64,000 bases of DNA from Ascidiaceihabitans sp039975415 (GCF_039975415.1 NZ_JBDWHD010000004.1), one strand, 5' to 3'; positions 16,824 through 26,191 are shown, counted from the stretch's first letter. Program-made: numbers and translations. The notes: generated by a model not told the origin, from the sequence alone.

Positions 16824-18428
16824 ATGAAGCTCAAATCACAGATATTGACGTCCTCAGAAACGTTCAAAGTGAACGTGACCGCCCACGAAGCTGCGTTGGG
16901 CCAGATCACAGACGCCGCCCAAGCCGCAGCATTTGGCGGCGGCGAACGGTCTCGTGACCGTCATGTGTCGCGCGGGAAAATGTTGCCGCGCGAACGTGTG
17001 GCGAACTTGCTTGATCCGGGGTCTCCGTTCTTGGAGGTCGGTGCGACGGCTGCCCATGGCATGTATGACGGTGCTGCCCCTTGCGCGGGCGTCATTGCGG
17101 GCATTGGCCGGGTGCAGGGCCACGAGGTGATGGTGGTGTGCAACGACGCCACTGTGAAGGGTGGCACCTACTACCCGATGACCGTGAAAAAGCACCTGCG
17201 CGCCCAAGAGATCGCGGAACAGAACCACCTGCCATGCATTTATCTGGTCGACAGCGGTGGCGCGAACCTGCCCAATCAGGACGAGGTGTTTCCGGATCGT
17301 GACCACTTTGGCCGCATCTTCTTCAATCAGGCGCAGATGAGCGCAAAGGGCATCCCGCAAATTGCTGTTGTGATGGGGTCTTGTACGGCGGGCGGTGCCT
17401 ATGTGCCTGCCATGTCGGATGTGACGATCATCGTGAAGGAACAGGGCACGATTTTTCTGGCGGGCCCGCCATTGGTAAAGGCCGCGACGGGTGAAGTTGT
17501 ATCCGCCGAAGATTTGGGCGGCGGTGATGTGCACACGCGTTTGTCCGGGGTCGCGGACTATCTGGCTGAAGATGACACTCACGCCTTGGCGCTGGCCCGT
17601 CGTGCTGTGGCGCAATTGAACCGTACAAAACCCACAACAGTGCAATGGCAAGAAGCAGAAGAACCTGCATATGACCCTGCCGAATTGCTGGGGGTTGTGC
17701 CCGCAGACACCCGCCAGCCCTATGACATCCGCGAAGTCATCATGCGCGTTGTAGACGGATCGCGGTTTGACGAATTCAAACCGCGCTTTGGCGAGACTTT
17801 GGTGACGGGGTTTGCCCATTTGAAAGGCTGTCCCATTGGCATCATCGCCAACAACGGCGTGTTGTTCTCTGAGGCGGCCCAAAAGGGCGCACACTTTGTT
17901 GAGCTGTGTTCGCAGCGAAAAATCCCTTTGGTCTTTTTGCAAAACATCACCGGCTTTATGGTGGGGCGCAAATACGAAAACGAAGGCATCGCGCGACACG
18001 GTGCCAAGATGGTCACGGCCGTGGCCACAACGTCGGTGCCCAAGATCACAATGGTGGTGGGCGGATCCTTCGGGGCAGGGAATTACGGCATGGCGGGCCG
18101 TGCCTACAGTCCTCGTTTCATGTGGTCATGGCCAAATTCACGTATCGGTGTGATGGGCGGTCAACAGGCCGCCGGTGTTCTGGCGACGGTCAAACGTGAC
18201 GGGATAGAGCGCAAAGGCGAAACATGGTCCGCCGAGGCAGAAGCCGCCTTTAAGCAGCCCACCATCGATATGTTCGAAGAACAATCGCATCCGCTTTATG
18301 CGTCGGCCCGCCTTTGGGATGATGGTGTGGTTGATCCGCGCAAAACCCGCGACGTGCTGTTTCTAAGCCTGTCGGCTGCCCTGAATGCCCCGATCGAGGA
18401 CACACGCTTTGGCGTGTTCCGGATGTGA
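16824..18428 (+). CDS. mccB: 3-methylcrotonyl-CoA carboxylase, beta (carboxyltransferase) subunit
   Basis: Carboxyltransferase subunit that moves CO2 from biotin on MccA to 3-methylcrotonyl-CoA, giving 3-methylglutaconyl-CoA. 534 residues, the MCCase-beta length. Visible motifs include GGGERSRDRHVSRGKMLPRERV (about 36-57, split here into the shared RDRHVSRGKMLPRERV core), CNDATVKGGTYYPMTVKKH, MGSCTAGGAYVPAMSD, ITGFMVGRKYE and GGSFGAGNYGMAGRAY, the two oxyanion-hole regions of the crotonase fold. Encoded just upstream of mccA with one small gene between. Confidence 0.96.
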   Translation: MKLKSQILTSSETFKVNVTAHEAALGQITDAAQAAAFGGGERSRDRHVSRGKMLPRERVANLLDPGSPFLEVGATAAHGMYDGAAPCAGVIAGIGRVQGHEVMVVCNDATVKGGTYYPMTVKKHLRAQEIAEQNHLPCIYLVDSGGANLPNQDEVFPDRDHFGRIFFNQAQMSAKGIPQIAVVMGSCTAGGAYVPAMSDVTIIVKEQGTIFLAGPPLVKAATGEVVSAEDLGGGDVHTRLSGVADYLAEDDTHALALARRAVAQLNRTKPTTVQWQEAEEPAYDPAELLGVVPADTRQPYDIREVIMRVVDGSRFDEFKPRFGETLVTGFAHLKGCPIGIIANNGVLFSEAAQKGAHFVELCSQRKIPLVFLQNITGFMVGRKYENEGIARHGAKMVTAVATTSVPKITMVVGGSFGAGNYGMAGRAYSPRFMWSWPNSRIGVMGGQQAAGVLATVKRDGIERKGETWSAEAEAAFKQPTIDMFEEQSHPLYASARLWDDGVVDPRKTRDVLFLSLSAALNAPIEDTRFGVFRM

Positions 18429-18485
18429 TGTTGCGTATGCGACTGCTTTGCGCCGGAAAGCTTCATGTTTTAAAGGATGTCACAT

Positions 18486-18923
18486 ATGACTGATTTCAAT
18501 CTGGGTCCTTTGTGCCTGACTGTGAAACGCTATGCACATGACGACGCAAAAGACTTCGAAAAAGCCAATTGGCTGCATATCGGCGTCAAATGCCCGACCG
18601 ATGACGGCGACGTGTCCTTTGCGTCTTCCTGTCTCATGACCACCGATATTTTCGATTTTATGGATGAAATGGACGCTTTGCTGGCCGGGGAAGGCTTTCA
18701 AGCCTACCTTGTCAGCCTTGAGCCCCAAGTTGACGTGCAAATTCAACGCGCAGACGGGCCTGACAGCTTTTCGCTGGACATTGAACTCACGCCAAACGCG
18801 CAGGACGATGAGGACATTTATGCAGTGTCCACGACCCTGTCGCGTGGCGATATGCAAGATATGGCGGCTCAGGCCAAGCGGATCATTGAAGCGTTTCCAG
18901 TGCGCTCTCTCAAAGCATCTTGA
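18486..18923 (+). CDS. Hypothetical protein resembling the WapI immunity family
   Basis: 145-residue acidic soluble protein with no signal peptide. The pattern WLHIGVKCPTDDGDVSFASS, then SCLMTTDIFDFMDEMDALL and a C-terminal MQDMAAQAKRIIEAFP, resembles WapI-type immunity proteins that neutralise contact-dependent toxins, but the match is by eye and weak. It lies between mccB and mccA, 57 bases after mccB. ATG 18486 is chosen because AAAGGA stands eight bases upstream; ATG 18477 abuts that site. No toxin gene is nearby, so an operon-specific role in the carboxylase cannot be excluded. Confidence 0.65.
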   Translation: MTDFNLGPLCLTVKRYAHDDAKDFEKANWLHIGVKCPTDDGDVSFASSCLMTTDIFDFMDEMDALLAGEGFQAYLVSLEPQVDVQIQRADGPDSFSLDIELTPNAQDDEDIYAVSTTLSRGDMQDMAAQAKRIIEAFPVRSLKAS

Positions 18924-18980
18924 AACCGATACCATACGCCATGCCGCAGGCGTGGGGCTTTCACGCCAAGGAGAACCGGA

Positions 18981-20927
18981 ATGTTTAACAAAATTCTCAT
19001 AGCCAATCGGGGCGAGATCGCGTGCCGCGTCATGGAAACCGCCCAATCCATGGGCGTGGTTTGCGTTGCTGTTTATTCGGATGCGGATGCGGCGTCCAAA
19101 CATGTGCAAATGGCCGATGTCGCGGTCCATATCGGTGGCAACGCGCCCGCCCAAAGCTATTTGCGCGGCGATGTCATCATTCAGGCGGCCTTGGATACGG
19201 GCGCTGAGGCCATTCACCCCGGCTATGGGTTTTTATCCGAGAACCCCGATTTCGTGGATGCGGTTGATGCCGCGGGGTTGACGTTTATCGGGCCGTCGGC
19301 GGATGCCATTCGTGCCATGGGACTGAAAGATGCCGCCAAGGCTTTGATGGTTGAGGCAGGCGTTCCGGTTGTTCCGGGCTATCATGGTGCCGATCAGGAT
19401 GATGCGCTTTTGGCGTCGGAAGCCGATAAAATCGGGTATCCTGTCTTGATCAAAGCGGTTGCGGGTGGCGGCGGCAAAGGTATGCGTTTGGTCGACGCAC
19501 CGTCCGCATTTGCCGAAGCCCTGCAATCGGCCCGTTCAGAAGCATCTACAGCTTTTGGCAATTCCGATGTTCTGGTTGAAAAATTCGTCTCGAAACCCCG
19601 CCACATCGAAGTGCAGGTTTTCGGGGACGGCACTCAGGCCGTACATTTGTTTGAACGCGACTGTTCTTTGCAGCGTCGCCACCAAAAGGTGATTGAAGAA
19701 GCCCCGGCACCCGACATGACCGAACAGATGCGCGATGCTATGGGGCAGGCGGCCACCCGCGCCGCAGAAGCCATCGGGTACAAAGGTGCGGGTACCGTGG
19801 AATTTATCGTGGATGGGTCCGATGGTCTCAAAGCTGACGGGTTCTTTTTCATGGAAATGAACACCCGCCTGCAGGTGGAACACCCCGTCACAGAAGCCAT
19901 CACTGGGGTTGATCTGGTGGAATGGCAACTGCGGGTTGCGGCAGGTGAAGCATTGCCCAAAACCCAAAGCGAGCTGACCATTCAAGGCCACGCCTTCGAG
20001 GCGCGATTGTATGCCGAAGACGTGCCCGCAGGCTTTTTGCCCGCCACGGGTACATTGACCCATCTGCAATTTCCCGCCACCGCCCGCGCCGACAGCGGTG
20101 TGCGCAGCGGCGACACCATCAGCCCGTTTTATGACCCGATGATTGCCAAGGTGATCGTGCATGGCCCAACACGCAGCGTCGCCCTTGCACGTTTGTCCGC
20201 AGCCTTGAACGCCACGCAAGTGGGGGGCACTGTGACGAACCTAAGCTTTCTGGGGGCGTTGGCCGCCCACGACGGGTTCGCCGCTGGCGATGTGGACACA
20301 GGGTTGATTGCGCATGATCTGGATGCTTTGACGGCTGTCGCGCCGCTCACGCCAGCCCATTTGGCATGTGCGGGCATGTGCGCTTTGGGGCTGGGGGGCA
20401 CACAGGCCGAAACAGGTTTCGCGCTTTGGGACCCTTTGCGCCAATCCGTAGACATCGGCCATGGCGATGTGATCCTGCGTTTGCAGGTCGAAGTGACTTC
20501 GCCGCAGTCGCAAGTCTGGCACATCGACGGCACGCGCGTAGAGGCCAGGCATGTCGGCGGACGTTGGATGCTTGACGGACAACCGGCACCAAATGCCGTT
20601 CTGGCGCAGGGTGTCGTGACCGTGTTTGACGATTATGGCATTCCTTTTGATGTGATTGACCCACTGAACCGCGAAGCCGGTGCGGTGGGGGATGGCAACC
20701 TTGTGATGGCCCCCATGCCGGGTCTGGTGAAACTGGTGGCGGCCCAAACAGGACAAACGGTTCAGGCAGGTGATCGTCTGGCGGTGTTGGAAGCGATGAA
20801 AATGGAACACAGTCTTTTGGCGGCGCGTGATGGTGTGGTCGCTGAAGTTTTGGCGGCAGAAGGCGATCAAGTCGAAGCGGGGGCCCCTTTGGTACGCTTG
20901 GAGGCTGACACAGAGACGCAGGCGTGA
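18981..20927 (+). CDS. mccA: 3-methylcrotonyl-CoA carboxylase, alpha (biotin) subunit
   Basis: Biotin carboxylase plus biotin carrier subunit; it carboxylates its own biotin with ATP and bicarbonate. 648 residues. The N-terminal biotin carboxylase domain (about 1-445) has KILIANRGEIACRV, HPGYGFLSENPDF, KAVAGGGGKGMRLV (ATP grasp loop), RDCSLQRRHQKVIEEAPAP and MNTRLQVEHPVTE. The C-terminal carrier domain contains the biotinylation site EAMKMEHSL (about 612-620). It needs the BirA ligase encoded at 46285. It overlaps the next gene by four bases. Confidence 0.96.
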   Translation: MFNKILIANRGEIACRVMETAQSMGVVCVAVYSDADAASKHVQMADVAVHIGGNAPAQSYLRGDVIIQAALDTGAEAIHPGYGFLSENPDFVDAVDAAGLTFIGPSADAIRAMGLKDAAKALMVEAGVPVVPGYHGADQDDALLASEADKIGYPVLIKAVAGGGGKGMRLVDAPSAFAEALQSARSEASTAFGNSDVLVEKFVSKPRHIEVQVFGDGTQAVHLFERDCSLQRRHQKVIEEAPAPDMTEQMRDAMGQAATRAAEAIGYKGAGTVEFIVDGSDGLKADGFFFMEMNTRLQVEHPVTEAITGVDLVEWQLRVAAGEALPKTQSELTIQGHAFEARLYAEDVPAGFLPATGTLTHLQFPATARADSGVRSGDTISPFYDPMIAKVIVHGPTRSVALARLSAALNATQVGGTVTNLSFLGALAAHDGFAAGDVDTGLIAHDLDALTAVAPLTPAHLACAGMCALGLGGTQAETGFALWDPLRQSVDIGHGDVILRLQVEVTSPQSQVWHIDGTRVEARHVGGRWMLDGQPAPNAVLAQGVVTVFDDYGIPFDVIDPLNREAGAVGDGNLVMAPMPGLVKLVAAQTGQTVQAGDRLAVLEAMKMEHSLLAARDGVVAEVLAAEGDQVEAGAPLVRLEADTETQA

Positions 20928-21583
20928 ATGATCTTACGCTCATAGGGTACGCACCAAGCGTATACACCCGCAGTGTGCGCATGGCGTTGCACGCAAAATC
21001 GGTGCCCTACACCTTCACGCAAGTGGACCCGTTTCAGGAAGACGGGCAGGCGGCGTTGGTGGGGGTGCACCCATTCGGGCGTGTGCCGGTCTTGATCCAT
21101 CAAAACACCCGCATCTACGAGACAACGGCCATTCTGGAGTATCTCGACACGCAATGTACCAGCGTTCCATTGATGCCACAGGCTGGATTGCCCCGCGCCC
21201 GTGTCACGCAGGTGCAAAGCATCGCCGACAACTATGTGTACAGCAATCTGGTGCGTGGTGTGTTTTCAAACGGTGTGTATCTGCCGCATCTTGGCATGGA
21301 CGCAAATCTTTCTGCGCTAAATGCAGGGCTGGCGGCGGCCCCCCGCGTGCTGGATGCGTTGGAAGAGATTGCCCAAGAAGGCCACGCGCTAACGGGCGAC
21401 GCTGTGACCCGTGCAGAATGCCATCTTGGGCCAATGATTGCATATTTTTCCATGTATGCCGAAGCCCGCGTTATGGTGCAGTCGCGCGCCTGTCTGGCGC
21501 GGTGGTGCGCGGCGTTGAATACAATGGATGCCTTTCTAAGCACGCGGCCGGACATTGTTCATCAGATAGAGAAAGACATATGA
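20924..21583 (+). CDS. Glutathione S-transferase family protein (first of pair)
   Basis: 219 residues with an N-terminal thioredoxin-like domain (YAPSVYTRSVRMALHAKSVPY, GRVPVLIHQNTRIYETTAILEYLD) and a helical C-terminal domain. The Pro of GRVPVL is the conserved cis-Pro that binds glutathione and ETTAI the SNAIL-like helix. Starts inside the mccA stop (ATGA) and its own stop overlaps the next GST. GST genes are recurrent companions of leucine-operon genes in Rhodobacterales; a role in acyl-CoA or maleylacetoacetate-like isomerisation is possible but unproven. Confidence 0.86.
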   Translation: MNDLTLIGYAPSVYTRSVRMALHAKSVPYTFTQVDPFQEDGQAALVGVHPFGRVPVLIHQNTRIYETTAILEYLDTQCTSVPLMPQAGLPRARVTQVQSIADNYVYSNLVRGVFSNGVYLPHLGMDANLSALNAGLAAAPRVLDALEEIAQEGHALTGDAVTRAECHLGPMIAYFSMYAEARVMVQSRACLARWCAALNTMDAFLSTRPDIVHQIEKDI

Positions 21584-22251
21584 TTACATTGCATCACGTT
21601 CCTCAGTCGCGGTCCATGCGATCGCTTTGGTTGCTGCATGAACTTGAGATCGATTTTCAGGTGATCGTCCATCCGTTCGACCGGTCTTTGCGTGATCCTG
21701 CGTTTTTAAGCTTGTCGCCGGCGGGACGTGTGCCAGCCCTTGAGATTGAAGGCGAACGTATGTTCGAGACGGGCGCCATCACGCAATACCTGTGTGAATG
21801 CTTCAGCCCCGACCGCTTCGGGCGCCGCGTCGATGATCCCGACCGCATGGCGTGGCTGGTGTGGTTGCACTTTGCAGAAACCATTAGCCAGCATGCCGCT
21901 GCATTGACGCAACAGCATGTTGCGCTGCGCGAAGACCATATGCGCAGCCCCATTGTCATGAAGCTGGAAGCCAGCCGGATTTCGAAATGTTATGATGCGC
22001 TTGAGGCACGATTGAGCACGCCCATCGAAAACCGCGACTACTTGCTGACGTCCGGATTTTCTGCGGCCGATATTTCTGTCGGCCAAGCCGTTTACATGGC
22101 CCGTCACTTTGCAACGCTGGACGCGCACCCGGAAACTGCCGCATGGTATGAACGTATCACCGCGCGGCCTGCGTTTCAGGCCAGTTTGCCAAGGGACGGC
22201 GAGAAGCTGTTTGAACAAAGCTTTTTTGCCCCTTGGCCTTTGAAAGGATAA
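21580..22251 (+). CDS. Glutathione S-transferase family protein (second of pair)
   Basis: 223 residues from ATG 21580, which overlaps the preceding stop by four bases. The N-terminal thioredoxin fold shows HHVPQSRSMRSLWLLHELEI with a Ser in the active-site position, AGRVPALEIEGERMFETGAITQYL with the cis-Pro and glutathione-binding loop; the C-terminal helical domain has FSAADISVGQAVYMARHF, the N-capping box of GSTs. It is only distantly similar to the adjacent GST, so the pair is not a recent duplication. An upstream extension of the frame lies in the other GST and is not used. Confidence 0.87.
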   Translation: MITLHHVPQSRSMRSLWLLHELEIDFQVIVHPFDRSLRDPAFLSLSPAGRVPALEIEGERMFETGAITQYLCECFSPDRFGRRVDDPDRMAWLVWLHFAETISQHAAALTQQHVALREDHMRSPIVMKLEASRISKCYDALEARLSTPIENRDYLLTSGFSAADISVGQAVYMARHFATLDAHPETAAWYERITARPAFQASLPRDGEKLFEQSFFAPWPLKG

Positions 22252-22254
22252 TCT

Positions 22255-23109
22255 ATGTCGCTTGGACCCGTTGAGATTTTTGAAGTTGGCCCCCGCGATG
22301 GGTTGCAAAACGAAGCAGCAGAAATTGCAGTGGCCGATAAAGTGGCACTGGTCGATTGCCTAAGCGGTGCAGGTTTCAAACGCATTGAATGTGCCAGTTT
22401 TGTCAGCCCCAAATGGGTGCCGCAAATGGCGGGCAGCGCGGATGTGCTGGCGGGGATCACCCGTGTGCCTGGCGTGCGTTATGCGGCGTTGACCCCGAAT
22501 ATGCGCGGCTTTGAAGATGCTCAAGCCGCCAAAGCCGACGAGATTGCGGTGTTCGGGTCAGCCTCCGAAGGGTTTTCCAAGGCCAATATCAATGCGTCGA
22601 TTGACGAATCTTTGGATCGGTTCGCTCCGGTGATCGAAGCGGCCCGTATGATTGACTTGCCGGTGCGTGGATACGTGTCTTGCGTTGTTGAGTGTCCCTA
22701 TGATGGCGCGGTTGATCCTGCGGCGGTGGCGCGTGTCGCGGACCGTTTGTTTGCGATGGGCTGTTATGAGGTGTCGTTGGGCGACACAATCGGGGCAGGA
22801 ACCCCTGACAGCATCGCCCGTATGTTGATGGCTGTGCGCGATGTGGTGCCTGTTGGCCGTTTGGCTGGCCATTATCACGACACGGGCGGTCGCGCGATCG
22901 ACAATATTGATGCGTCTTTGGCGCTGGGCGTGCGGGTGTTTGATGCGGCTGTCGGCGGGCTTGGGGGGTGCCCTTATGCACCGGGTGCCTCTGGCAACGT
23001 GGCCACAGAAGCCGTGGCCGCGCATCTGGAACGGCTGGGATACGAGACAGGGCTGGATCTGGATGTGATTGCCAAAGCGGCTGATATGGCCCGTGCGATG
23101 CGAGGGTAA
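22255..23109 (+). CDS. hmgL: Hydroxymethylglutaryl-CoA lyase
   Basis: Cleaves 3-hydroxy-3-methylglutaryl-CoA to acetoacetate and acetyl-CoA, the last step of leucine degradation. 284 residues of the TIM-barrel HMGL-like family. EVGPRDGLQNE (about 9-19) carries the Arg/Asp metal and substrate residues; SLGDTIGAGTP is the next barrel motif; HYHDTGGRAIDNI gives metal-ligand His residues; GGLGGCPYAPGASGNVATE contains the catalytic Cys loop. Three bases after the GST gene. Confidence 0.95.
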   Translation: MSLGPVEIFEVGPRDGLQNEAAEIAVADKVALVDCLSGAGFKRIECASFVSPKWVPQMAGSADVLAGITRVPGVRYAALTPNMRGFEDAQAAKADEIAVFGSASEGFSKANINASIDESLDRFAPVIEAARMIDLPVRGYVSCVVECPYDGAVDPAAVARVADRLFAMGCYEVSLGDTIGAGTPDSIARMLMAVRDVVPVGRLAGHYHDTGGRAIDNIDASLALGVRVFDAAVGGLGGCPYAPGASGNVATEAVAAHLERLGYETGLDLDVIAKAADMARAMRG

Positions 23110-23120
23110 CGGAACAACCA

Positions 23121-23900
23121 ATGGACACAATTTCAATTGATGTTGACGCCCGCGGCGTCGCCACACTGACGCTTGACCGTGCCGACAAACACAACGCCAT
23201 GAGCGCACAGATGCTTGCGGAACTGACGCAAGCGGCCCACGATCTGGGATCGGATGATGCGGTGCGGGTTGTTGTGCTGACGGGGGCGGGCAAAAGTTTT
23301 TGCGCGGGCGGCGATCTGGGCTGGATGCGCGAACAAATGGCCGCAGACGCCGAAACGCGCGGGCGCGAAGCTGCAAAACTGGCCCATATGTTGCAGGCCA
23401 TGAACACGATGCCAAAACCTTTGATTGGCGCGTTGCAGGGCAATGCATTTGGGGGTGGCGTGGGCATGGCGTCGGTCTGTGACGTGGCCATTGGGGTGGA
23501 CCATCTGAAGATGGGACTGACCGAAACCCGGTTGGGCATTATCCCTGCCACCATTGGCCCTTATGTGATTGCACGCATGGGCGAAGGACGTGCGCGGCGC
23601 GTCTTTATGTCGTCGCGTCTGTTTGGCGCGGCCGAGGCGGTGGATCTGGGGCTTTTGGCGCGCGCTGTGCCTGCAGAGACGTTGACAGAGGCCGTCGAGG
23701 CGGAAGTCGTGCCTTACCTGAGTTGTGCCCCCGGTGCTGTGGCGGCCGCGAAAGCCTTGGCGCGGGATTTGGGGCCGCGCATCGACAATGACACGATTGC
23801 CATGACCATCAACGCCTTGAAGTCACGCTGGGAAACCGATGAAGCGGCCGAAGGCATCGGTGCGTTCTTCGACAAGCGTAAAGCGGCGTGGATGGGCTAA
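23121..23900 (+). CDS. liuC: Enoyl-CoA hydratase family, probable methylglutaconyl-CoA hydratase
   Basis: Crotonase-fold hydratase expected to convert 3-methylglutaconyl-CoA to HMG-CoA, the step between MCCase and HMG-CoA lyase. 259 residues. The oxyanion-hole region KSFCAGGDLGWMREQM (about 56-71) and GALQGNAFGGGVGMASVCDVAI (about 101-122 in two parts, with GNAFGGGVGMAS the core) are present, followed by TETRLGIIPATIGPYV. The substrate is inferred from the operon. Last gene of the leucine operon; the next gene is convergent, 21 bases away. Confidence 0.9.
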   Translation: MDTISIDVDARGVATLTLDRADKHNAMSAQMLAELTQAAHDLGSDDAVRVVVLTGAGKSFCAGGDLGWMREQMAADAETRGREAAKLAHMLQAMNTMPKPLIGALQGNAFGGGVGMASVCDVAIGVDHLKMGLTETRLGIIPATIGPYVIARMGEGRARRVFMSSRLFGAAEAVDLGLLARAVPAETLTEAVEAEVVPYLSCAPGAVAAAKALARDLGPRIDNDTIAMTINALKSRWETDEAAEGIGAFFDKRKAAWMG

Positions 23901-23921
23901 GGCCTTTGTTTGGTTCGTAAA

Positions 23922-24239
23922 TTACGGCTTTGGCTGCTCCAGAAATTCGATTTCGATGAAGGCGCATTCGAAGTCGTTTGCGCTTATCACGTCGTGGGCA
24001 ACGCCAAGTTCACGGAAGTAGGGCACACCTGTCTTCATGTCGGCCAATGTACGTGCGCCGTCTTCGCCCAGGATTTCCAACTGCACGTCAAACAGTGGGA
24101 CCACCACGTAGTCGTAAGCATGGCGGTGCCAGCCTGTGTTGTCGCCGCGCTTTGGGAAGCGCCATTCGGTGACACGCGTGCGTTCGTTTTCGATATAGGC
24201 ATGGGCAAGGGCGGTGCCTTGGGTCGGTGCATCACACAT
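23922..24239 (-). CDS. Cupin-domain protein
   Basis: 105-residue single-domain cupin. Cupin motif 1 can be read around GWHRHAYDYVVVPLF, with the His pair as potential metal ligands; the second motif includes GVPYFRELGVAHDVISAN. The ATG at 24239 follows AAAGGA with good spacing; a longer upstream frame is open but its residues are not cupin-like. Single cupins bind a metal and may act as dioxygenase, isomerase or sensor; no substrate can be assigned. Convergent with the leucine operon. Confidence 0.82.
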   Translation of the reverse strand: MCDAPTQGTALAHAYIENERTRVTEWRFPKRGDNTGWHRHAYDYVVVPLFDVQLEILGEDGARTLADMKTGVPYFRELGVAHDVISANDFECAFIEIEFLEQPKP

Positions 24240-24648
24240 TTTTGGGTCCTTTTGACAACAGTCCGGGTGATGGGGTGACCAAAGAATCAACCGCGCACAG
24301 GATTTTGTAAAGGTATCAGAATCAGGACAGCGTTTGGCCGGATTTATGCTGTGTGAATGTGCACAAAAGAACACAAACCCAAAACATAGGGACAACATCG
24401 TGGCCCAAAATACCGGCTTCAGGCCGGCGCTTGCCATTGGGGGTGTCGTGAAATCTTGCGGGGTTTAACCAGATTTGAACTTATAGGCCGTTAGGGGATG
24501 AAGAAGACAGCCGACACCGCGAACAGGCAAGGCGAAAACCTTGTCCGGTTGGTTGACCCCGGACAGGCGTGGGGGTACACCCAACACCGTCAACATCGCC
24601 ACTTGACTGCACGGCTCAAAATGCGCTGTGCAAGACAAAGGAGCCAAC
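24240..24648. other. 409-base intergenic region upstream of nuoA
   Basis: No convincing gene. It separates the divergent cupin gene from nuoA and must hold the nuo promoter. One candidate is TTGACC (24553-24558) with TACACC (24576-24581) after 17 bases, about 70 bases before nuoA; the -10 match is poor. No riboswitch-like or long hairpin structure is evident by eye. AAAGGAG at 24637-24643 is the nuoA ribosome site. Confidence 0.5.
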
Positions 24649-25014
24649 ATGGAAGAGATGCTGCGGGAGTACCTCCCCATTCTCGTTTTTCTGGCCGTCG
24701 CCATCGGTCTCGGTCTTGCCCTCATTCTAGCCGCTGTCGTGGTTGCCGTGCGCAACCCGGACCCCGAAAAGGTGTCGGCGTATGAATGTGGGTTCAATGC
24801 ATTTGATGATGCGCGCATGAAGTTTGATGTTCGGTTCTATCTTGTGTCGATCTTATTCATTATTTTCGATCTTGAAATTGCCTTCCTGTTCCCTTGGGCT
24901 GTGGCCTTCAAGGACGTCAGCATGGTGGGTTTTTGGTCTATGATGGTGTTCTTGGCCGTGCTGACTGCCGGGTTTGCCTATGAATGGAAAAAAGGGGCGC
25001 TGGAATGGCAGTAA
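24649..25014 (+). CDS. nuoA: NADH-quinone oxidoreductase subunit A
   Basis: Small membrane subunit of complex I at the junction of the membrane and peripheral arms. 121 residues with three membrane segments (about 9-31, 61-82, 89-111). The loop with YECGFNAFDDARMKFDVRFYLV, including the conserved Cys, follows the first segment. ATG 24649 has AAAGGAG upstream. It starts the 21.6-kb operon and its end overlaps nuoB by ten bases. Confidence 0.96.
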   Translation: MEEMLREYLPILVFLAVAIGLGLALILAAVVVAVRNPDPEKVSAYECGFNAFDDARMKFDVRFYLVSILFIIFDLEIAFLFPWAVAFKDVSMVGFWSMMVFLAVLTAGFAYEWKKGALEWQ

Positions 25015-25529
25015 CAGCCACAGCAGGGGCCGACCGCGAGGTCGCCACCCAGTCTTTGAACGCCGAGCTGCAAGACAAAGGCTTTTTGCTGACCTCTACC
25101 GAGGATTTGATCAATTGGGCGCGTACAGGGTCTTTGCACTGGATGACGTTCGGCTTGGCGTGCTGTGCCGTCGAGATGATGCACACTTCGATGCCGCGCT
25201 ATGATCTGGAACGGTTCGGGACAGCGCCGCGTGCGTCCCCGCGCCAGTCCGATCTGATGATTGTGGCGGGCACGCTGACCAACAAAATGGCACCGGCCCT
25301 GCGCAAGGTGTATGACCAGATGCCAGAACCGCGGTATGTGATTTCCATGGGGTCTTGCGCCAATGGGGGCGGGTATTACCACTACAGCTACTCTGTTGTG
25401 CGTGGCTGTGACCGGATTGTACCCGTGGATGTTTATGTTCCGGGTTGCCCACCTACAGCCGAAGCATTGCTTTATGGCATCATGCAACTGCAACGCAAAA
25501 TGCGCCGCACCGGCACAATCGTTCGTTAA
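25005..25529 (+). CDS. nuoB: NADH-quinone oxidoreductase subunit B
   Basis: Peripheral-arm subunit that holds iron-sulfur cluster N2, the last electron donor before quinone. 174 residues. The ligand Cys residues are in GLACCAVEMMHTSMPRYD (tandem CC), MGSCANGGGYYHYSYS and VPGCPPTAEALL. ATG 25005 lies inside the nuoA gene by ten bases; an upstream in-frame start would overlap further and is not typical. Confidence 0.97.
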   Translation: MAVTATAGADREVATQSLNAELQDKGFLLTSTEDLINWARTGSLHWMTFGLACCAVEMMHTSMPRYDLERFGTAPRASPRQSDLMIVAGTLTNKMAPALRKVYDQMPEPRYVISMGSCANGGGYYHYSYSVVRGCDRIVPVDVYVPGCPPTAEALLYGIMQLQRKMRRTGTIVR

Positions 25530-25540
25530 GGACCTGAATC

Positions 25541-26140
25541 ATGTCTGAAGCATTAAAAGAACTCGGCGCGTATATCGAAGCCAAGCGGGCGGATTGTGTC
25601 TTGTCATGGGACATCAGCCGCGATGAACTGAACGTCGATGTGGCCCCAACCAACATCGCGGGCCTTGTGGATTTTCTGAAAACTGACGCCACCTGCAAGT
25701 TTTCGACTTTGGTTGATATCACGGCCGTGGATTACACAGGCCGCGCAAAGCGGTTTGACGTCGTTTACCACTTTTTGTCGATGTATCAGAACCACCGCAT
25801 CCGTTTGCGTGTGTCGATCCGCGAAGATCAGATGGTGCCGTCGCTGTGTGATGTGCATCCTTCGGCCAATTGGTTCGAGCGCGAAATCTTCGACATGTTT
25901 GGTATTCTCTTTTCCGGCCACCCGGATTTGCGCCGCATCCTGACCGACTACGGCTTTCGGGGCTATCCGCTGCGCAAGGATTTCCCAACCACAGGCTATA
26001 CCGAAGTGCGCTACGACGAGGTCGAAAAGCGTGTGGTTTATGAACCTGTCAGCCTTGTTCAGGAATACCGCCAATTCGACTTCATGAGCCCATGGGAAGG
26101 CGCGGAATACATCCTGCCCGGCGACGAGAAGACGGACTGA
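25541..26140 (+). CDS. nuoC: NADH-quinone oxidoreductase subunit C
   Basis: Peripheral-arm 30-kDa subunit, 199 residues, separate from NuoD as in most alphaproteobacteria. HPSANWFEREIFDMFGI (about 106-122) and HPDLRRILTDYGFRGYPLRKDFP (the 30-kDa signature, with GFRGYPLRKDFP its core) are diagnostic. Normally nuoD would follow; here two sulfotransferase genes and a small membrane-protein gene intervene. Confidence 0.97.
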   Translation: MSEALKELGAYIEAKRADCVLSWDISRDELNVDVAPTNIAGLVDFLKTDATCKFSTLVDITAVDYTGRAKRFDVVYHFLSMYQNHRIRLRVSIREDQMVPSLCDVHPSANWFEREIFDMFGILFSGHPDLRRILTDYGFRGYPLRKDFPTTGYTEVRYDEVEKRVVYEPVSLVQEYRQFDFMSPWEGAEYILPGDEKTD

Positions 26141-26191
26141 CAGCATGGTTGGCGCGCATCTTTTCACACCAAGTACCCCACGAGGTACACT

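Noticed and set aside
24240..24437. In-frame N-terminal extension of the cupin gene
   Set aside because: The residues show no cupin similarity, and ATG 24239 has a good ribosome site; the extension crosses the probable promoter region.
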